Shown here: positions 1-7,714 of the stretch, one piece after another | Layout of the letters: each line of letters begins with the position of its first letter | Position numbering within the stretch: the first letter of the stretch is position 1 | Source: an uncultured Eubacteriales bacterium | GTDB lineage: Bacteria > Bacillota > Clostridia > Christensenellales > UBA1242 | Assembly (NCBI GenBank): GCA_900552105.1 | Contig: URYH01000010.1 | Coordinates: 1 to 44,456, forward strand | Length of the DNA stretch: 44,456 nt | Reading direction: 5' to 3' | Made by a program: the position numbers and the translations under genes | The notes under the pieces: generated by a model | What the model saw: the letters and a program-made list of their open reading frames with translations, nothing else | Databases searched by the model: none | What the model was told of the DNA's origin: nothing

Positions 1-164
1 TTAATTATTTTTTGAATTAATTAATAATTATTTTCAATTATTTTTAATTTATTTTATGTTTAATCAACATTATTTGCACCAACGGCAAACAAAAAAAGTT
101 TTACGTTTGCGATTTTCTTTGAGGCAAGACAAAGACTGGCAAAAGTTGGCAACAAAGCGGACAA

Positions 165-178
165 GCATTCATACAATA
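165..178 (+). promoter_or_regulatory. Candidate sporulation-sigma -10 box upstream of spmA
   Basis: CATACAATA at 170-178 fits the sigma-E -10 consensus (CATACAnT) and the sigma-K -10 consensus (CATAnnnTA). An AC dinucleotide at 152-153 lies 16 nt upstream, as sigma-K sites prefer. No good -35 for sigma-A is present. The box ends only 5 nt before the spmA ATG, so the transcript would have almost no leader, and no ribosome site is seen. A mother-cell promoter suits spmA; the call is by consensus only. Confidence 0.45.
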
Positions 179-182
179 CTTC

Positions 183-755
183 ATGAATATAATTTGGATA
201 ACCCTCATGATAATCAGCTTTGTGTGTCTCTTGATAACGCGTCCCGACACCATTCTTTCAACCATGCTTTCTTCCTCCTCTTCCGCGCTCACGCTTTGCC
301 TCAATCTTTGTTCAATGTATGCTGTGTGGCTTGGAATGTTCGAGATTTTGGACAAGTCGGGAGCAACCGAAAAACTTGCAAAACTTTTTCGCCCTATAAC
401 CAAAAAACTTTTTAGAACGGACAACCCATATGCCCAGCAGCAACTTTCACTCAATATTGCTGCGAATGTTTTGGGGTTGGGTTCTGCCGCAACGCCCGCC
501 GGAATTGAGGCGATGAAAGAGATGGACGACGGGAGCAGAAAAGCGACATTTGGCATGATTATGCTTTTTATCATAAACGCAACATCAATTCAACTCCTCC
601 CAACAACCGCCATAAGCCTAAGACTCGCGGCGGGAAGTCAAAATGCGGCGGACATCATTCTTCCAGCCACACTTTCCACCATTCTCACAACCGGGCTTGG
701 AATTGTGTTTGTTTTTCTGATTGAAAAACTCAAACGACAAAGGAGGAAAAAATGA
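183..755 (+). CDS. spmA: Spore maturation protein SpmA
   Basis: A 190-residue multi-pass membrane protein of the nucleoside-recognition (Gate) fold. With SpmB it is needed for full dehydration of the spore core and heat resistance in Bacillus and Clostridium. The N-terminus (MNIIW...) and the block NVLGLGSAATPAGIEAM at residues 95-111 are family hallmarks. Length is normal. The start at 183 is chosen because it matches the conserved N-terminus, although no Shine-Dalgarno precedes it. The stop overlaps the spmB start (ATGA), showing translational coupling. A CATACAATA box just upstream suggests mother-cell sigma control. Confidence 0.93.
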   Translation: MNIIWITLMIISFVCLLITRPDTILSTMLSSSSSALTLCLNLCSMYAVWLGMFEILDKSGATEKLAKLFRPITKKLFRTDNPYAQQQLSLNIAANVLGLGSAATPAGIEAMKEMDDGSRKATFGMIMLFIINATSIQLLPTTAISLRLAAGSQNAADIILPATLSTILTTGLGIVFVFLIEKLKRQRRKK

Positions 756-1258
756 CGCCTTATATCATGCCCGCGCTTTTCCTTTTTGTTCTCATATATG
801 GCAAAATTAAAAAAGTTAATTGTTATGACAGTTTCACAGTTGGTGCAAAAAAAGGATTGATGCTCGGAATTGACATCTTTTGCTATGTTGCGGCAATTCT
901 TGTTTGCGTTGGACTTTTGCGTGCAAGTGGAATAACATCGTTTCTCGTTCGTGTGCTTTCGCCAGTCTTTGGTGCGATCGGAATGCCCGCAGAAATCATT
1001 GAACTCGTTCTTCTCAAACCTTTCACTGGCAGTGGCTCAATCGCAATTCTCGAAAGCATAATCAGTCAGTATGGAGCAGACTCATTCATATCTCGATGTG
1101 CCTGTGTGATTGCTGGAAGCAGTGAAACAACATTCTATATTGCTTCAATCTACTTTTCAAAAACCTCAGTCAAAAGGCTTGGTTATGCAATCCCTCTCGC
1201 TCTTGCTTGCACGATTGTTGGCGCAATATTTTCTTGCCTTGTCTGCAGGGTTTTTTAA
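752..1258 (+). CDS. spmB: Spore maturation protein SpmB
   Basis: A 168-residue membrane protein with several hydrophobic segments, partner of SpmA in spore core dehydration. Diagnostic blocks are LLKPFTGSGSIA at residues 87-98 and AGSSETTFYI at 121-130, both typical of SpmB and related Gate-domain proteins. It begins inside the spmA stop codon, and AAAGGAGG lies 7-8 nt upstream, within the spmA coding sequence. The two genes therefore form a coupled pair, the order seen in most spore formers. No clear terminator follows the TAA stop; an AT-rich stretch and a degenerate repeat separate it from the next gene. Confidence 0.93.
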   Translation: MTPYIMPALFLFVLIYGKIKKVNCYDSFTVGAKKGLMLGIDIFCYVAAILVCVGLLRASGITSFLVRVLSPVFGAIGMPAEIIELVLLKPFTGSGSIAILESIISQYGADSFISRCACVIAGSSETTFYIASIYFSKTSVKRLGYAIPLALACTIVGAIFSCLVCRVF

Positions 1259-1289
1259 AAGACGCTCAAATTTTGTCAAATTCAAATTT

Positions 1290-1317
1290 TTGATTGTATT
1301 AAAATATTTTATATGCT
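1290..1317 (+). promoter_or_regulatory. Weak sigma-A-like promoter before the DnaB/DnaD gene
   Basis: TTGATT (1290-1295) and TATGCT (1312-1317) are spaced by 16 nt upstream of the replication gene. The surrounding DNA is very AT-rich, so chance matches are likely. It is listed because no better promoter is seen between spmB and 1430. Confidence 0.3.
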
Positions 1318-1346
1318 AAAATATTTGCACAATATGAATATCAAAA

Positions 1347-1392
1347 TGTCATTCTGAGATGGACCTGCAAAGACGGGCAATCAAAGAATTTC
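1347..1392. repeat. Degenerate copy of the TGTCATTCcGAG intergenic element
   Basis: The stretch begins TGTCATTCTGAG and contains AGACGGGCAA and AGAATTT. These elements recur in the same order in the longer copy at 19296-19388 (TGTCATTCCGAG, GACGGGCAA, GGAATCT). It is more GC-rich than the flanking AT-rich DNA and lacks a coding frame. It looks like a decayed or truncated member of a dispersed intergenic repeat of the 'GTCATTCCGAG...GGAATCT' type known from many bacteria. Confidence 0.5.
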
Positions 1393-1429
1393 AATAAATA
1401 AACAAACAACATCAACAAAAGAGGTTAAT

Positions 1430-2881
1430 ATGGGGCTTTGCAGTTTTTCTTCAGAACTAATCATCAACAACAAACTTGAACTCGATAACATTTTCGTTAA
1501 CGAGTTTTTGCCTTATGCTCCAGAAGGGACTGTCAAAGTGTATATTTATGGGCTTTATATGTGCTCTCACTCAAACGCACACGACAACACGCTCGAAAGT
1601 TTTGCAAAAGTGCTTTCAATGAGCGAGCAAGATATTTTGGACTCATTTTTATATTGGCAAGAACAAGGACTTGTGCAAGTTCTTTCGACCTACCCTGTTT
1701 CAGTAAAATATATGCCACTCAAAAACTTTATCAACAATTCAAAAAAGTTTAATAAAGACAAATACAGCACTTTTAATGCCCAAGCACAAGAAATCATAAC
1801 TGGCAGAATGATAACTCCAAACGAATACACGGAGTATTATACTGTGATTGAAAGTTTTCACATTGAGCCAGAAGCTTTGCTGATGATTATGAGTTATTGT
1901 GTGGGGCTCAAAGGCACGAATGTTGGACACGCATACATAACAACTGTTGCAAAAAACTGGGCACAAGAAAACATCACAACAACCGACAAGGTTGAAGAAA
2001 GACTAAAAGAGTTTGAACTCATTGGCTCTGATGTTGCCGACATCTTCAAGGCACTTGGTTCAAAAAGAAAACCAACCCACGAAGATAATGAGCTTTTCAC
2101 AAAATGGACAAAAAACCTTGGATTTGACAAGGGTGCAATCATTTATGTTGCAAAAGCAAGCAGAAAGAAAAACCCTCGTTTTTCATTTGAGATGCTGGAC
2201 GGCAAATTAATTAAATATTACGAAATGAAGCTATTTACAATTCAAGAAATTGAAGATTTTGAAAACAACAGAGAAAATCTCATCTCTCTTGCAAAAGAAA
2301 TCAATCGAGAACTTGGTTTGTATTACGAAAACCTTGATATTGTTGTCGAAAACTATATCTGCAAGTGGAAAAACTTGGGATTTGACAATGACGCTCTAAA
2401 AATGCTCGCAAAATATTGTTTCTCTCATTCAATCAGAACACTTTCTGGAATGGACGATTTGGTTGCAAAAATGTTCAAACTTGGACTCGTGTCGTTCGAT
2501 GCACTCACTCAACACATCACGTCTCTGCGTGAAATTGACAGCAAAATCAAAGAAATTCTCGAAAATCTTGGCTTGTCCAGACTTGTCAATTCGTTTGACC
2601 GCGACTTTTATTCAACTTGGACAAACTCGTGGAATATGGGTGAAGATTTGATTAATTATGCTTGTTCAATCGCCGCAGGAAAAAGCCAACCAATGCAATA
2701 TATGAACAAAATCTTGTCAACTTGGTCACTAAATGGTGTCAAAACCTTGGAGCAAGCAAAATCTCAAACACCGCCAGCTGATACCACCGCAAAATCAAAT
2801 CCTGCTGCAATCAAATCTAAGAATTTTTCGATAGAAAAATTAAATGATTTTTATGATGCACTCGAAGAATGTGAATTGTGA
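1430..2881 (+). CDS. DnaB/DnaD-family replication initiation protein with four C-terminal-type repeats
   Basis: A 483-residue protein of the Firmicute DnaB/DnaD family, which remodels the origin or restart complex and helps load the replicative helicase. Residues about 20-100 look like the N-terminal winged-helix domain (ending in a helix-turn 'YWQEQGLVQV'). After it come four helical units of the DnaB_2/DDBH2 type at about 128-190, 217-276, 300-362 and 388-446; the last (ILSTWSLNGVKTLEQAK) is the clearest. Bacillus DnaD has one such unit and DnaB two, so four is unusual. The ATG at 1430 follows AAGAGG. dnaI begins 7 nt after the stop, so the two genes form an operon and very likely act together. 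Confidence 0.8.
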   Translation: MGLCSFSSELIINNKLELDNIFVNEFLPYAPEGTVKVYIYGLYMCSHSNAHDNTLESFAKVLSMSEQDILDSFLYWQEQGLVQVLSTYPVSVKYMPLKNFINNSKKFNKDKYSTFNAQAQEIITGRMITPNEYTEYYTVIESFHIEPEALLMIMSYCVGLKGTNVGHAYITTVAKNWAQENITTTDKVEERLKEFELIGSDVADIFKALGSKRKPTHEDNELFTKWTKNLGFDKGAIIYVAKASRKKNPRFSFEMLDGKLIKYYEMKLFTIQEIEDFENNRENLISLAKEINRELGLYYENLDIVVENYICKWKNLGFDNDALKMLAKYCFSHSIRTLSGMDDLVAKMFKLGLVSFDALTQHITSLREIDSKIKEILENLGLSRLVNSFDRDFYSTWTNSWNMGEDLINYACSIAAGKSQPMQYMNKILSTWSLNGVKTLEQAKSQTPPADTTAKSNPAAIKSKNFSIEKLNDFYDALEECEL

Positions 2882-2888
2882 GGTTTTT

Positions 2889-3836
2889 ATGAATAGAATA
2901 ATTTTGAACAAAGCCCTAAAAACACTAAAAGACAGAAAGACATCTGCTGAAAGAATTGCCGATGCCAACTATAAAGTCGCGCTTGAAAACAAAGACTTTG
3001 AAAAAATTGACAAACTCATGCGCTCGCTCACAATTGAAATTTCAAAAAAAGAGTTTTGGGGAAAAGATTCAAAAGATGAAACCCAACAACTCAAAGAACT
3101 CGAAAAACAAAGACAAGAAATTCTTGAAAAAAACTTTGGAAAAGACTTTTCAATCGCTCCACACTACTCATGCCCAAAATGTCACGACACAGGGTTTGAC
3201 GAAAATGAACCTTGCTCATGCCTCAAAGAAATAATCACATCAATTCTTTTGAACCTTTCGGGAACTGCAAGAAACCTCGCAACATTTGACAACGCAAACT
3301 TTGATCTGTTTGAAGAAAACTATCGCGAAAAAATCAAACTTGCATATCAAAAAATGGAAGAATGGTGCGAAAAATTCAAAACAACAAAATATAAAAATAT
3401 TGGACTTTTTGGAAACACAGGCGTCGGAAAAACTTTCCTCACAGAAGCCATGGCAAATAAATTAATTAATCTTGGTAATATTGTTATGTTTACATCCTCA
3501 TTTAACCTTAACAATGTATTTATGGAATATCATAAAGCATTTGAAGATTCAAAACAAAACATTATCGCTCCATATCTTGATTGCGATGTCTTGATTATTG
3601 ACGACCTTGGAACAGAACCAATTTACAAAAATGTCACGCTTGAATATTTATATCTCATTGTGAACGAAAGATATAACATGGGTAAAAGTATTGTGTTTTC
3701 AACAAATTTAACCCCGTCAGAATTTCGCGATAGATATGGCGAAAGAATCCTTTCGAGATTATTTAACAAAACCAATTCATTAGCAATTCATATGGTTTCT
3801 AATGATACCAGATTAAAACAAACAAAAAAAGATTAA
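2889..3836 (+). CDS. dnaI: Helicase loader DnaI (AAA+ ATPase)
   Basis: A 315-residue AAA+ ATPase that loads the replicative helicase in low-GC Gram-positives. The N-terminal helicase-binding part carries a zinc site (C95, C98, C109, C111; CPKCHDTGF then CSC). The ATPase has Walker A GNTGVGKT (175-182), Walker B VLIIDDLG (234-241), sensor I STN (271-273) and an arginine-finger region RILSRL (286-291). The ATG at 2889 is preferred over an upstream in-frame start at 2844: it has GAGG 6-7 nt upstream and avoids overlap with the previous gene. It is coupled to the DnaB/DnaD-family gene. A bidirectional terminator follows at 3842. Confidence 0.93.
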   Translation: MNRIILNKALKTLKDRKTSAERIADANYKVALENKDFEKIDKLMRSLTIEISKKEFWGKDSKDETQQLKELEKQRQEILEKNFGKDFSIAPHYSCPKCHDTGFDENEPCSCLKEIITSILLNLSGTARNLATFDNANFDLFEENYREKIKLAYQKMEEWCEKFKTTKYKNIGLFGNTGVGKTFLTEAMANKLINLGNIVMFTSSFNLNNVFMEYHKAFEDSKQNIIAPYLDCDVLIIDDLGTEPIYKNVTLEYLYLIVNERYNMGKSIVFSTNLTPSEFRDRYGERILSRLFNKTNSLAIHMVSNDTRLKQTKKD

Positions 3837-3841
3837 AAAAC

Positions 3842-3869
3842 GTATGGGCAAATTGCCTATACTTTTTTT
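3842..3869. terminator. Bidirectional rho-independent terminator between dnaI and gerAC
   Basis: A 9-bp stem (GTATGGGCA / TGCCTATAC, one G-U pair) with an AAT loop is flanked by an A-run on the left and seven Ts on the right. It serves the convergent dnaI (+) and gerAC (-) transcripts. Confidence 0.85.
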
Positions 3870-3889
3870 GCGGAACGTTTTGATGTTGT

Positions 3890-5137
3890 TTATTTTGTTG
3901 AAATTGAAATATTTATTGAATACGCAACATTTTCAAGAATGTTTGGATTTGGCCCCAAACTTTCAACAAACTCCCGATATTTTTTTGCCCCGCATCTCCT
4001 CAATGTTTCACCAACACCAATGCAGTCCAAGTCCCCTGGTTTCAAAAGGTCCAAGACTCCAAAAAATTCGGTTTTGAATTTGTCTGATATTCTTTGCTGC
4101 ATTTGTTCGTCATCAAAACTCTTTTGAGGATTTTTATAAATTCTGTCATTTGCCTCATTTTCAACACCCAAAACATCAAGAACAAAATATATTTCCCAAT
4201 CAATTCTTGCTTTGTTGCCCTCAATTTTTGCATTTGTCTTAATGTGTTTTTCCAAGATCTCAAAAGACACGTCAAGCGGGTTCCCGTCTTCGGTTATATA
4301 ATTTTCAATAACAAATCGCGTTTCATATGCACTTGAGTTAACAAGGTTTAGTGCTTGGGTTTGTTCCATCTCAAGGTCCATAACTTTTTTCGCTTTTTTA
4401 AAAATTGAACTTGAGCCATCATTTGACACTTTTTTTGTATTTGACAAACTTCCACCGCCCGTTCCCTCGTCTCCTTCGGCGACTCCATTTTGATTGGTCG
4501 CTTCAACCCCTTCACCCTGTGAGTCGACGAGTTTTATCATATTCGCGATTGAGCAAGAAGATTGGGACAAATAGTTGTTATAAAATCTATCAATGCTTGT
4601 GTTTACGTCCATCAGACTACGCTTGTTGTTATACAAAATATCTTTGACTTTTTCTCCTGAATTGGTGTCAAATTGCTTGGTTGTCTCAAACATTTCTTTT
4701 GCTGTGACATTTGTTGTCAAAATTGTGGCATTTGTCCCAATATCATTTAATCGCATAAAATCTTCAATGATGGCAGTTATTCCCTCTTTGCATATTTCAT
4801 TTCCAAACACGACATATGCCGCATGTGCAAAGTCAACCCTTTTGCCGAGAAAATTTATGAGTTTGTCTGTTGCAAGCGCAATATTTTTCGCCTTTGCTGA
4901 AACAAGGCGATAACTGTCCGCAAAAGTTAAAGAATTTTGAGGAATCAAGGTCAAAAGTGAAAGTTCAATCCCCTCGTCCGCCTTGTCAATTCCAATTCCA
5001 GTGCAGACCACAACAACATCGTTTTCGGCGGGCAATAAAATTGCTGTCGGCATATATATGGCCATCAACAGAACAAAAACCCAAAACATCGGCATATGGG
5101 AAACAACTTTCCAAATTTTCAAAAACTTATTTTTCAT
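3890..5137 (-). CDS. gerAC: Germinant receptor C subunit (GerAC family), without lipobox
   Basis: A 415-residue GerAC-family protein, third subunit of a nutrient germinant receptor in the spore inner membrane. The early motif TGIGIDKADEG and the C-terminal region (about 270-415) fit the family. Unusually, the N-terminus is a plain hydrophobic segment (about 18-38) with no lipobox cysteine; GerAC proteins are normally diacylglyceryl lipoproteins. A low-complexity Gly/Ser/Asn-rich insert lies near residues 205-240. The start at 5137 is chosen because AAAGGAGG lies just upstream on the minus strand; an upstream in-frame start at 5164 lacks this. It overlaps the end of gerAB by 11 nt. Confidence 0.87.
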   Translation of the reverse strand: MKNKFLKIWKVVSHMPMFWVFVLLMAIYMPTAILLPAENDVVVVCTGIGIDKADEGIELSLLTLIPQNSLTFADSYRLVSAKAKNIALATDKLINFLGKRVDFAHAAYVVFGNEICKEGITAIIEDFMRLNDIGTNATILTTNVTAKEMFETTKQFDTNSGEKVKDILYNNKRSLMDVNTSIDRFYNNYLSQSSCSIANMIKLVDSQGEGVEATNQNGVAEGDEGTGGGSLSNTKKVSNDGSSSIFKKAKKVMDLEMEQTQALNLVNSSAYETRFVIENYITEDGNPLDVSFEILEKHIKTNAKIEGNKARIDWEIYFVLDVLGVENEANDRIYKNPQKSFDDEQMQQRISDKFKTEFFGVLDLLKPGDLDCIGVGETLRRCGAKKYREFVESLGPNPNILENVAYSINISISTK

Positions 5138-6224
5138 TTTTCCTCCTTTGCTTTCGGATATCAAACAAAAGCAAAATTGGAAAAATAAATGCCAAAATCA
5201 GTGACAGCCACTTGAACCAACCTTGGAAAAATGAAAATGTCTTGTCTTCATTGACAAAAAAGAAATATATTAGTGCCAAACTCGCAAGCAGACAAATCAC
5301 GACACTTCCGACATTCCTTTCGTGCTTCGCACCGCAAAAATCTTCAAGACTAATCAAAACCGCACGAAACATAATCCCACTTTGCAAAATAATAAAAAAC
5401 ATCATTGTTATGACTGGAATGAAATCAAGTCTTCCAACATCAAGTGTCTCTGGGCCAAAAACCGCGACGTCATAGATTGTGTAGTGATGAATAAAAGAAG
5501 TTCTACCAAAAACCCCATAAAAACAAAAAACAAAAATAATGACACATACAAAAGAAAAAATGGTAAAAAATATTGAACTTCTCAAAAAATTTTTTTCAAC
5601 TTTGATTTTATCCATAAAAAGCAACAAAAACAAACTGTTGCCAAACCAATAATTAAAATCCAGCGAAACAGAAAAAAACTCACCGGCAGTTGTGTCAAGA
5701 CTTAAATATGGCAATGAAAATGACCCTGAAAAATATCCCAAAGCAACGCAGAGCAAAAAACCAGAGATCACAATCAGAAAAAAGAACTCACACGTTCTCG
5801 AAAATGCTTTCATTGATGAAAATCCAAGTGCAACAACGACAGGGATTATGATTGAAAGATAAAAATATTTTCCAGCACTTGAAAATATTGCATCTCGCAA
5901 AAAATCATAGTTTGCCGAAATAAATGATGAAAAACGCATCAAATAATAGAAAAAAATCAAAAAATAAATTATTTTTGCACAAATCACGCCAATTTTGCTC
6001 GACAAATATTGATAGAATGACACTCCCGGATGCCGCTTTATAAAAACCAAAACCAACAAAAACACCATGACATCAACAAGTGCCAAAAACAATATAATGA
6101 CAAATGCCACATCTTCAATTTTTTGATAAACCAAAGATGCAAGGTTAATAAACTTCAACCCGCAAAAAGCATAAAATATCATGATGCCGAGTTGTCTGGT
6201 GCTGATTTCACTCTTTGTCGTCAT
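5127..6224 (-). CDS. gerAB: Germinant receptor B subunit (GerAB family transporter-like)
   Basis: A 365-residue integral membrane protein with about ten hydrophobic segments, of the GerAB branch of the amino acid/polyamine/cation transporter superfamily. It is thought to form the germinant-binding subunit. The N-terminus (STRQLGIMIF) is typical of the family, where transporters start with a short soluble lead into helix 1. GAGG lies upstream of the ATG. It overlaps gerAA by 17 nt and gerAC by 11 nt, so the three are translationally coupled in the usual A-B-C order. Confidence 0.9.
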   Translation of the reverse strand: MTTKSEISTRQLGIMIFYAFCGLKFINLASLVYQKIEDVAFVIILFLALVDVMVFLLVLVFIKRHPGVSFYQYLSSKIGVICAKIIYFLIFFYYLMRFSSFISANYDFLRDAIFSSAGKYFYLSIIIPVVVALGFSSMKAFSRTCEFFFLIVISGFLLCVALGYFSGSFSLPYLSLDTTAGEFFSVSLDFNYWFGNSLFLLLFMDKIKVEKNFLRSSIFFTIFSFVCVIIFVFCFYGVFGRTSFIHHYTIYDVAVFGPETLDVGRLDFIPVITMMFFIILQSGIMFRAVLISLEDFCGAKHERNVGSVVICLLASLALIYFFFVNEDKTFSFFQGWFKWLSLILAFIFPILLLFDIRKQRRKNEK

Positions 6225-7671
6225 CTTTCAACCTCACCTTATTTACATTTTTGAATGCTTTTGGACGTGTTGTCATTTCTTTTAGTGGCGCTTTCATCAT
6301 TGCATCTTTTCGATCATTTCTTATATGTGGAGAAATTGGTGCGAGATATGGTGCTGAGTATTCATTGAGTTCATTCATATAGTTGCAAAAATAAATTATT
6401 CCAGCAATCATTCCCCAAAAACCAAGCGTGCCACCAAGCAACAAAAAAACAAAACGAATCAAACTCAACTGCATATTTTGATCAGGAATCGTATAAACCG
6501 CAATAATGCTCATCGAGATAATCATGACCCCGGGCGGAGAAATAAGCCCTGCCTTAACGCCTGTATCTCCCAAAATCAATGCTCCGACAATGCTTGTTGC
6601 AAGCCCCAAAAATTTTGGAAGTCTCAAACTCACCTCATAAAGAATTTCGAACAGAATAAGAATAAACAAAAGTTCAATAAATGGCGTGAATGGCAATCCC
6701 TGATTGGAGTTGCTTATCGTAATCAAAAATTTTAGTGGAATGATTTTGTAGTGATAGAGTCGCATGGCAAGATACGCTCCCGGAACAATAACCGCCATAA
6801 ACAAACCCAAAATTCTAACCCAACGCATATAAGTCGCATAATAAAATCTTCCATAATAATCATTTACATCTTGAACTTCTTCGGCATAAATGAACGGAAG
6901 AGTGAGCACAATCGGACTGTTGTCAACCAAAATCGCAACGCGACCTTCCAATATTTTCGCACATATGATGTCTGGCTTTTCACTTGACCCAACCTGCTTA
7001 AACAGAGAATATGGGCGCTGTTCCAAAAAACATTCAATGTAGTATGACGACACAATGCCGTCAATATCAATTTTTTTAATTTGTTTTTCAATTTGCTTCA
7101 AAATTTTTTTGTCAGCAACACCATTGAGATACATAATGCTCACTTGGGTGTTTGAATATTTCCCAACAAACAAATTTTTTAGAACTAACTTGTCACTTTT
7201 GATTCTTCTTCTAATCATTGAAATGTTTGTTTTGATATTTTCAGTAAATCCTTCACGCGGACCTCGAAGAACAGACGATGTTGGAGGTTCGGAAGGTTGA
7301 CGTGTTGTGAAATCTTCGGCATCAATTTTGAGATATTTTTCTTCTCCTTCAACAAATATAACAACATTGTCTTCAACAACCGCTTTCAGAGCATCAGAAA
7401 AATTATCAATGTCTTTGCACTCCAAATTTTGCAAAACGGACTCTTTTATGTTTTGAATTGAAAGGTCTTCCTTTTTTTCAACTTCCAAAATCGGAGCAAT
7501 AATGCTCTCAGAAATCAGCTTTTTGTCGGTCATGCTTTGAAGATATATGACACCAACTTTTTTTTCACAAACAGAGATATCCCGAGCAACAACATCGGGA
7601 TTATTTTGTAGTTTTTCCTTAAAATTATTTAATTTTTCATCAAATTTTGAAAAATATTGCTTTTCCAACAA
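6208..7671 (-). CDS. gerAA: Germinant receptor A subunit (GerAA/SpoVAF family)
   Basis: A 487-residue GerAA-type protein: a large soluble N-terminal half (about 1-285) followed by 5-6 membrane segments. The stretch PGAYLAM and the conserved PFTPFIELL and ISPPGVMIIS motifs identify the family. No ATG is available in frame near the N-terminus; a TTG at 7671 (or the next codon, also TTG) has AAAGGAG 9 nt upstream and is the probable start. That ribosome site sits in the loop and stem of a terminator-like hairpin (7671-7704), so expression may depend on readthrough or an alternative fold. First gene of the gerAA-AB-AC set. Confidence 0.9.
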   Translation of the reverse strand: MLEKQYFSKFDEKLNNFKEKLQNNPDVVARDISVCEKKVGVIYLQSMTDKKLISESIIAPILEVEKKEDLSIQNIKESVLQNLECKDIDNFSDALKAVVEDNVVIFVEGEEKYLKIDAEDFTTRQPSEPPTSSVLRGPREGFTENIKTNISMIRRRIKSDKLVLKNLFVGKYSNTQVSIMYLNGVADKKILKQIEKQIKKIDIDGIVSSYYIECFLEQRPYSLFKQVGSSEKPDIICAKILEGRVAILVDNSPIVLTLPFIYAEEVQDVNDYYGRFYYATYMRWVRILGLFMAVIVPGAYLAMRLYHYKIIPLKFLITISNSNQGLPFTPFIELLFILILFEILYEVSLRLPKFLGLATSIVGALILGDTGVKAGLISPPGVMIISMSIIAVYTIPDQNMQLSLIRFVFLLLGGTLGFWGMIAGIIYFCNYMNELNEYSAPYLAPISPHIRNDRKDAMMKAPLKEMTTRPKAFKNVNKVRLKDDDKE

Positions 7672-7704
7672 AAAAACATACTCCTTTGTGTTAGTATGTT
7701 TTTT
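7671..7704. terminator. Perfect 12-bp hairpin with U-tract overlapping the gerAA ribosome site
   Basis: AAAAAACATACT (7671-7682) and AGTATGTTTTTT (7693-7704) are perfect inverted repeats with a 10-nt loop. Read on the minus strand it is a classic terminator 11 nt after the stop of the 7715-8929 gene. The gerAA Shine-Dalgarno AAAGGAG (rc of 7681-7687) lies in its loop and 3' arm, and the U-run touches the TTG start. It may act as an attenuator or a translation block for the ger operon. Confidence 0.75.
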
Positions 7705-7714
7705 ATAACTCTAT

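Noticed and set aside
1..150. A partial gene at the left edge
   Set aside because: The first 60 bases are almost only A and T with stops in all frames; the open frame from 56 is a shadow that runs into spmA in another frame.
101..574. 157-codon minus-strand open frame over spmA
   Set aside because: It is antisense to spmA, whose protein matches a known family along its length; no ribosome site or family match.
3844..4077. Plus-strand open frame after dnaI
   Set aside because: It starts inside a terminator stem and lies antisense to gerAC.
4870..5475. 201-codon plus-strand open frame
   Set aside because: Antisense to the gerAC/gerAB junction; Lys/Asn/Ser-rich composition of a shadow frame.
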